Below, in pieces: positions 58,600 through 64,000 of a stretch of DNA of 64,000 bases (positions within the stretch are counted from its first letter, which is position 1; each line of letters begins with the position of its first letter). This DNA comes from Roridomyces roridus (taxonomy: Eukaryota; Basidiomycota; Agaricomycetes; Agaricales; Mycenaceae). The notes below the pieces were generated by a model that made no database searches, was not told where the DNA came from, and worked only from the letters and a program-made list of their open reading frames with translations. The translations under genes were made by a program, and so were the position numbers. The DNA is taken from positions 248,001 to 312,000 of the forward strand of contig JARKIF010000011.1 in the NCBI GenBank assembly GCA_029378245.1, read 5' to 3'.

Positions 58600-59260
58600 A
58601 GGGGGCAACGGGCCTGGCCTTTCATTCATGGCATTTGGCAGGCATTTGGCGTGCATTTGGCAGACCTTTGGCGTGCATTTGCCCATTTTCTTTGTTCTCT
58701 TTGTCAGAGCTTTCCACGTTCGGCTTGTGCTCGGCTTCCCGGCTTCACGATCACGTGATAATCACACGGGCGTTAGTCTCTTGTAAACAGACGCTATAAC
58801 ACTGTCACTCATTCTTCGTTGTGTTATCACGGGCGTCATATGCCCGCGACTTTGAGGTGTCACTCTGCATGCCTTGCCCTAGGATAGACACAACTTTCCC
58901 ACTGATTCTACCAGTTTACGGTGGGCATGAGACCAACAGTGAAGATTCTGGGCTGGGCCTGCGGCCAGCAACCATACTTGGCTATCCCAAGCCTTAATCA
59001 TGCAAAAAAGGATGTAAGATTCAAGCAAACCATACCAAGACGAACTTGTCAAGACTAGTCAGTCACTCACGCAGGACCTTAGACTGGTGTCACCACGTGG
59101 TTTATGAGCCGGGAAGCCGGATGTGCAACAGCGATGGGAAAATCTAACAAAGAGAACAAAGAGAATGGGCAAATGCATGTCAAAGGTGCGCCAAATGCAC
59201 GCCAAATGCCTGCCAAATGCCATGAATGAAAGGTCAAGCCTTTTGCCCCCAGTGACAAGT
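58600..59260. mobile_element. ~660 bp element with ~160 bp inverted arms
   Basis: The arms 58600-58755 and about 59100-59260 are inverted copies: GGGGGCAA, CCTTTCATTCATGGCATTTG, GCAGGCATTTGGCGTGCATT, CTTTGTTCTCTTTGT and CGGCTTCCCGGCT occur in the same order on opposite strands. Within each arm the word GCATTTGGC is repeated. The centre codes for nothing evident. Ends and target duplication were not fixed. Likely a foldback or MITE-type element. Confidence 0.75.
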
Positions 59261-59518
59261 GTACCGTGGCGCCGGGCTGTCAAAAGGGTCTCCGGTGTAT
59301 GGGAGACTAGGGGTGAGGAACCGAGGGGCAGCACGAAGAACTTCAGCCGCAAACATCATCTATTTGAGGCTTGAGCTGTGCGCCCGGTCCGACGGGCGGT
59401 CCGTATGGCGAATAGGTAGTCAACAGAAAGCCGGGTTGTAACTCGCCAATAGGCGGAATACGATATCGATGGAATCCTCGACGCTCAGCGACCAAGAAAT
59501 AAGCCCAAACTCCCTCCG

Positions 59519-61649
59519 TCAATCGACCCATTCAATTTCCCCACCCTCCCAATCCACCCCCGCCGCCCTCGGCTTATACTGACTCCCATCCACATGCAGT
59601 GCCTCCATCCTCGTGCGCACACTCCGATGCACCAACACCTTCCCTTTCCCCGTCGTAGGGACGTTTCTCCCCTTGCCAAAATTCCACTCAAACTTCCTGA
59701 AATGCGGGTACCGCACGCGGATGGGGAGCACCTCCAGGATCCACCAAGGCGGTTTCACCGCAAGCATGTCGTAAATCGGGGAGAGCGCGTCTTCGAGGTC
59801 GAGTTGTTCTTCGGATCTCCTCAATTTGGACGACTCGGTGAAGAATGGTGTGGGTTCAGGATCATTTTCGACGGGCGCGGGCATGGACTTGACTCTGGGT
59901 GGGATGGAGAGGATGATGGAGCCGACGCCGGAGAGGGCAGGCGGGCGCGGTTTGTGGACGGCGGATTGGGATAGGCTTTTGGGGTCGAGGCCGATATCGA
60001 GGAGTCCTTTGGACTCAAAGATGATGCCACTGCGAGCTTTATAGCACTCGCGGATCTAAAAAATGTGTGAGCTCGAGTGTGGTAGGAGATTGAACGAGCG
60101 AAATACCATCCAACGAAGAGGTATGCGTGCAAGATTGACTTTCACTTCATTCTTGACTGAGCCGCCGCCGACGTCTACAGGATTGTCAGCGGAGGGAGTT
60201 GAGTTCTTTAGATTCACTCACCGCAGTGACAACCAGCAAACCAAACCTATTCAACATCAGACAGTGCGGTCAACACAGAATCGCCACACGCACCTCTTTG
60301 ACATCCGTCTGCTCCTTGACATGTTTCGAATGCTTGCGCTCCAACTCAAGATGCATCACCTCATGATCAGTCGAGTGGATCTTGTTCGGGTGAGGACGAA
60401 CGTGGGGAGTGGTACCGGGTTTAGGTTTCTCGGCTACATGCTCTTCGACCGGGTTTCCCTGCCAAAAGTTGGGCTTGAACTTGACGCGACGCTCGTCGAG
60501 GGAAATGGCATGCCGGAAGGTGTGGACGATGGTGTTTGAGGTTGTAAAAGGAAGAGAGCGGGCGATGAGGCCGACGGAGCTGACTGTGTCCCTGAGAGAG
60601 AGTCAGACGGGCTCAGTTTGGGTAAGCGACCTACCAGACTCCCATGAACTCAATATCGACGTCGATGGAAAACGCCTACAAACGTTAGCCATGAAACAGA
60701 ACGGCAAAGAACGAAAAACCTGTTTGAAAGCGCTGGATTGAGCCCATCCGACGGGGTCTGCATTCAGAATAAGATGAGGCTTTTCATTGATGAACCGAGT
60801 TTACCGTCTCTAGTATACATCTTGTACGCGAACGGGACTTGTTGGTGGTTGCAAACGGGGAGCAGGCCGACCTGTGATGACGCGATCTCCAAGTCGATGG
60901 GATAAGAACGATGAAACGTACCTTGTGGATCATCCCCGCCAAGCTACGATGCCTGAGCACCCACGAGCAAACGCAAGAGAAACACACACCTTCGAGCAGT
61001 ATACGCGCCACGAGAAAACCCAAAGATGCAGATTCGGTCACCGGTGGTATCTTCAGAGCGGTCAGACACATCTGGGTCGACGCGTGAAAGATAGGACGTA
61101 CAATTCTGCATCAGAAACTCGTATCCCCCTGGCGATACGTCAGCTCGTAGATCTGTCGAAGGGGTGGCGCACGAACCCATAACATGCGCGTCCAAGTTCC
61201 ACGCAACAGCCTCGTCGAAAGCCTGTAGGTAAAAGTCGGCGGGCGGGGAGGCACTTCCAAGCTCGCTTCAGTACCTTGGAGATCTTGGAAAACAAGGGAG
61301 TGGCAATCTGAGGAGTCGTATAGGTGCCGATACCCGCTCTGCAGATTTGAATGAAAAAGGACGACGTGCACAGCTAGGCCACGCACTGGTAATATACGAG
61401 TTGCTTGTCTTTATCGCCTTTGCGGAGGATGGAGAAGAACTGGACGATATTCGAGTTGTCCGAGTCGAATTGGTCGCCAGTACCGTCGAAGCAGAGGATG
61501 AGGTTTCGGCCGGGAGGATTCGAAGGAGGGAAGGAGGTGGAGACTGGGCTAACGGTGATGGGCGCTCCATCGAAGACGGTGTGCGAGGTGCTCTGTGTAT
61601 CGGACGAAATCCCGCCCGGGGCCAGGACCGGGGGAGAGGCCTGGGGCAT
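59519..61649 (-). CDS. DUF2235 (Tle1-like alpha/beta hydrolase) protein
   Basis: About ten exons, roughly 540 residues, from the ATG 61647-61649 to the stop near 59519. After a disordered N-terminus comes GRNLILCFDGTGDQFDSDNS and NIVQFFSILRKGDKDKQLVY, the start of the DUF2235 domain; GDRICIFGFSRGAYTAR carries the GxSxG nucleophile; FMGVWDTVSSVG, HAISLDERRVKF, EVWFAGCHCDVGGG and LARIPLRWMVREC follow in typical order. Bacterial relatives (Tle1) are phospholipase effectors; the fungal proteins are widespread and uncharacterised. The last exon, LEDALSPIYDMLAVKPPWWI ... FGKGRNVPTTGKGKVLVHRS, matches the family C-terminus. Confidence 0.9.
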
Positions 61650-62322
61650 CGTCTGGGGATGAAACAGGAGGAGAGGCGAACGAGGGTGTTGTTTATAAGG
61701 AGCAAAGAAGCATTCGTGGCTTCCTTTGGCGTTTAGTCAAGATCAGACGTTAATGAACTCGAAGAAGACGCGGTACAGGGACGGACCCGTTCAAACCGCC
61801 TTTTGATCTCGGGTCCGGGAACACCCGCGGCGGTTCGTCGTTGCTGATGTACTGGAAATACTCTCTTGTTCTGTGTTGTATCTGGGAGCCAGCCATCACT
61901 GGAGTTCGTCATGGTGGTGCGAAGGAAAGCCGAGAAAACAAGTCAATACAAAGGATCGACATGTTGATGCCGAGCAATGTCGGCAACACGGATTCCAATC
62001 CTTGCATGCACGTTCGACCAGATACGTCCGCGGATCGCCTCGGAATTGCCCAAGCAAAGATGCCACAGCATCACCCACATCGGCTGAGGCTGAACGGGGC
62101 TTTAGATTCAACCATACTACACGATGCATGATGCACGATACTACCCAGCCATCGCTGTTCAAATTCCCATCTTCAGCAGATGAGATTTGTCACTGTTAAG
62201 CGTTTCCACATCTCTGCGCATCAATGAGTTCCAAAATGTTGGATCAAGGGGTGCTTACAGCTAAGGTTTTTAAATTCATTTTCGCACCGTTAACAATGTG
62301 CATTTCCCATCGTGGTGGCCGG
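61650..62322. other. intergenic, no gene seen
   Basis: Upstream region of the DUF2235 gene and 3' flank of the DUF6534 gene. Confidence 0.45.
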
Positions 62323-63647
62323 TTAACTTGTTGTTGACCCGGGATGAGCGAACAGCAGGCCGGTAGAGAATTTTTCTGTCCCGGAATTGCTCACAATCTT
62401 CGCACGGGAGTTTAGGATCACGAGAGCTGCGATTGAGTATGACTTGGCAAGAATCACAGATCCAGCCGCGTAATAGGGGCGGTTGGGAAATGCGAAGTAC
62501 AGCACCTCACTGAGTAGCGCAACCAGGGCTACAAAAGATAGATCAGATGAGGTTAATCTTAGGGCAGAGACGGTACATGCCCGTCATTGTGCCGGTCTCG
62601 ATAATCATTCGGATAAGCCTGGAAATGATTGCGTGTGCTTGGTGGAACTGAGTACTGCGTCTCAACAGCTGTAAATCGTGTCAGATGAAGTAAGCGGACC
62701 GAGGAAAGGAATGTTACGTAGTATATCATGAGCACTGCGATGATAATGTCCGTCAATGCTGATCCACCACCCCAAATCTGGGAGAACCATGTAAGTAGTA
62801 GCCGCAAAAGCTACAAAAAAACGGTTTACCACTGTCGTCACTGAGACGAAAGGGCTTCGGTGGATCGCAGCAATATCAGTGACTTGGGATAGCATTCAAC
62901 TTGAATTTGCTGCACATAGAGGATTTCCACGCACGGTGAATCACGAATATACCAGTTGCCAGTGCACCAATGTTGGCGCATAGTGCGAGCTATGAGAGTT
63001 GCGTTCTTCATCACAAGACTATTATATCGATTGAAAACGTACAATGGCAATCATGGCGGGAATCACCCAAGACTTGGACAGGATGTGAATCCGGTATGCA
63101 TAAAATGATTGAGTTGCAAAGAAAAACATTCAGTGTATGTGCAGAACCGCACAAAATAAGGAGCAAATGCTCACCGATGCCATTAACAATGCATGACATG
63201 TACCACCCGGTGCGAATCCTTGTTGCACCGGTTATATCGCCAAATCCAGGCCCATACATGGTGAACGCGTCGTGGATGAAAAGGCAGGTCATAAGCAACT
63301 CCAGAACATAGATTGAATAGACGAAGATCTTGGTCATCCACCGGTCGTTGGGGAACGCCAAAGAATATGTATCTAGGTGTTGAAACATTGAGACAAAGCT
63401 CATTCGGATAGAACTTCGCGCTCACATATCTGGACACTCAGAATACCGCAGAGACCGATATCCGCCAAGTAGACCAAAATCTATGTGGAATGTTCAATCA
63501 CTGTGTGGGCCGCATAGGCTAGCTGCCCACCATCGTTCCGGCTCTGTTGCACATGAGCATAGGGACACTCGAACAAGATATGAAAGATACTGGCATCTGG
63601 ATAACAGCAGTCTGAACTTCGGGAGGCGGAGCAGATATAGTAGGCAT
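62323..63647 (-). CDS. DUF6534-type seven-helix membrane protein
   Basis: Probable start MPTISAPPPEVQTAV (ATG 63645-63647). Exons follow with ILVYLADIGLCGILSVQIY (helix), LAFPNDRWMTKIFVYSIYVL and ELLMTCLFIHDAFTMYG (helices), TQSFYAYRIHILSKSWVIPA, ALALCANIGALATGIFVIHR, GSALTDIIIAVLMIYYV, LLRRSTQFHQAHAIISRLIR, MIIETGTMTG and ALVALLSEVLYFAFPNRPYY, AKSYSIAALVILNSRAKI. This is the DUF6534 pattern of basidiomycetes: a set of transmembrane helices with the cytoplasmic LLRRSR..F..t...i.rLIR motif. Two joints are doubtful: no AG acceptor is visible before the TQSFYAYR exon near 63130, and exon 1-2 is uncertain. Function unknown. Confidence 0.75.
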
Positions 63648-64000
63648 CTTTGTGCTCAAGCTCTGAGGAACTCGTATGAAGTATTTCATTTATAAGGTTC
63701 AGGAACGTTGAGTCACTCACGTTATGTAAAAATTCCTGGAAACGGCGGTGTTGGGGGACGAACACAAAGTCGCCGCTCTGGAACCCGCGGTTGGTTCAGC
63801 TTCCCATGCATAAGATAAGTAACTGTTCCGAGGCCGAGTGAAGAAGGTTCTCAGTCGCTAGAGCATAGTAAGCACAGGGATAAGAAATTGAAGTAGCACG
63901 ACAAACCGAAAGACAAGCATGGAAGGTGTGGCTCCCGCCCCCGCGAGTGTGGGACTTGCCAGGCACCAGCTGAATGAATATTAGACTCAGTGATGCGGAC
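63648..64000. other. right edge, no gene supported
   Basis: Contains a short minus-strand hydrophobic frame (MLVFRFVVLLQFLIPVLTML near 63920) that is too short to call. Confidence 0.4.

Noticed and set aside
59519..61649. DUF2235 protein as a horizontally acquired toxin effector
   Set aside because: It has many introns and a fungal-type C-terminus; the family is widespread in fungi, and nothing here suggests recent transfer or a toxin role.

Overview
The window is nuclear DNA of a filamentous fungus, almost certainly a mushroom-forming basidiomycete (Agaricomycetes, plausibly Agaricales). Genes are broken by many 45-60 bp GT-AG introns. They belong to families typical of that class: DUF6534 membrane proteins, BTB proteins, ARM-repeat proteins of the 'GPTIN...KPLMRFMYHRQA' type, alpha-kinases, a DUF2235 hydrolase, thaumatin-like proteins and a TET/JBP-like dioxygenase. 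The species cannot be named from sequence alone. Gene spans below run from start codon to stop codon and include introns; splice sites were read by eye.

Layout. 0-8.6 kb holds ordinary genes: an end-truncated ORF, a Dap1/MAPR heme-binding protein, a low-complexity protein, a thaumatin-like protein and a short-chain dehydrogenase. 9.7-14.5 kb is a row of decaying hydrolases: an alpha/beta hydrolase with a stop codon and a foldback MITE, a GH11 xylanase lacking its acid/base Glu, and a type-B carboxylesterase with a damaged nucleophile elbow. 15.5-18.4 kb is a divergent pair, a quinone-oxidoreductase-like MDR enzyme and a SAM methyltransferase. 20-28.6 kb is rich in mobile-type genes: a BTB gene and a DDE integrase 48 bp apart and divergent, a ~170 bp tandem-repeat array, and a large gene ending in a TET/JBP-like 2OG-Fe(II) domain. 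31-42.6 kb is gene-poor and carries two paralogous small Zn2Cys6 proteins sharing an odd C-terminal Cys tail. 42.6-46.4 kb has two abutting hAT-type MITEs, a REX4-like exonuclease and a third MITE. 47-50 kb has a BTB protein and uncharacterised exons.

The most notable object is a 5.22 kb DNA transposon at 51188-56407. It has 118 bp terminal inverted repeats (3 mismatches), a perfect 6 bp target duplication (GTAGAT), and only two genes, transcribed divergently: a DDE (rve-like) integrase and an alpha-kinase. It sits inside an exon of an ARM-repeat gene. Removing the element plus one target copy puts the two gene halves back in one reading frame, which shows that the boundaries are right and the insertion is recent. 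An alpha-kinase carried as cargo by a cut-and-paste element is the best candidate here for an undescribed system; the BTB/integrase pair at 20-23 kb may be a related design.

Beyond it (58.5-64 kb) lie the ARM gene's 5' part, a long inverted-repeat element, a DUF2235 hydrolase and a DUF6534 membrane protein. No CRISPR, bacterial operon, rRNA or convincing tRNA was seen.
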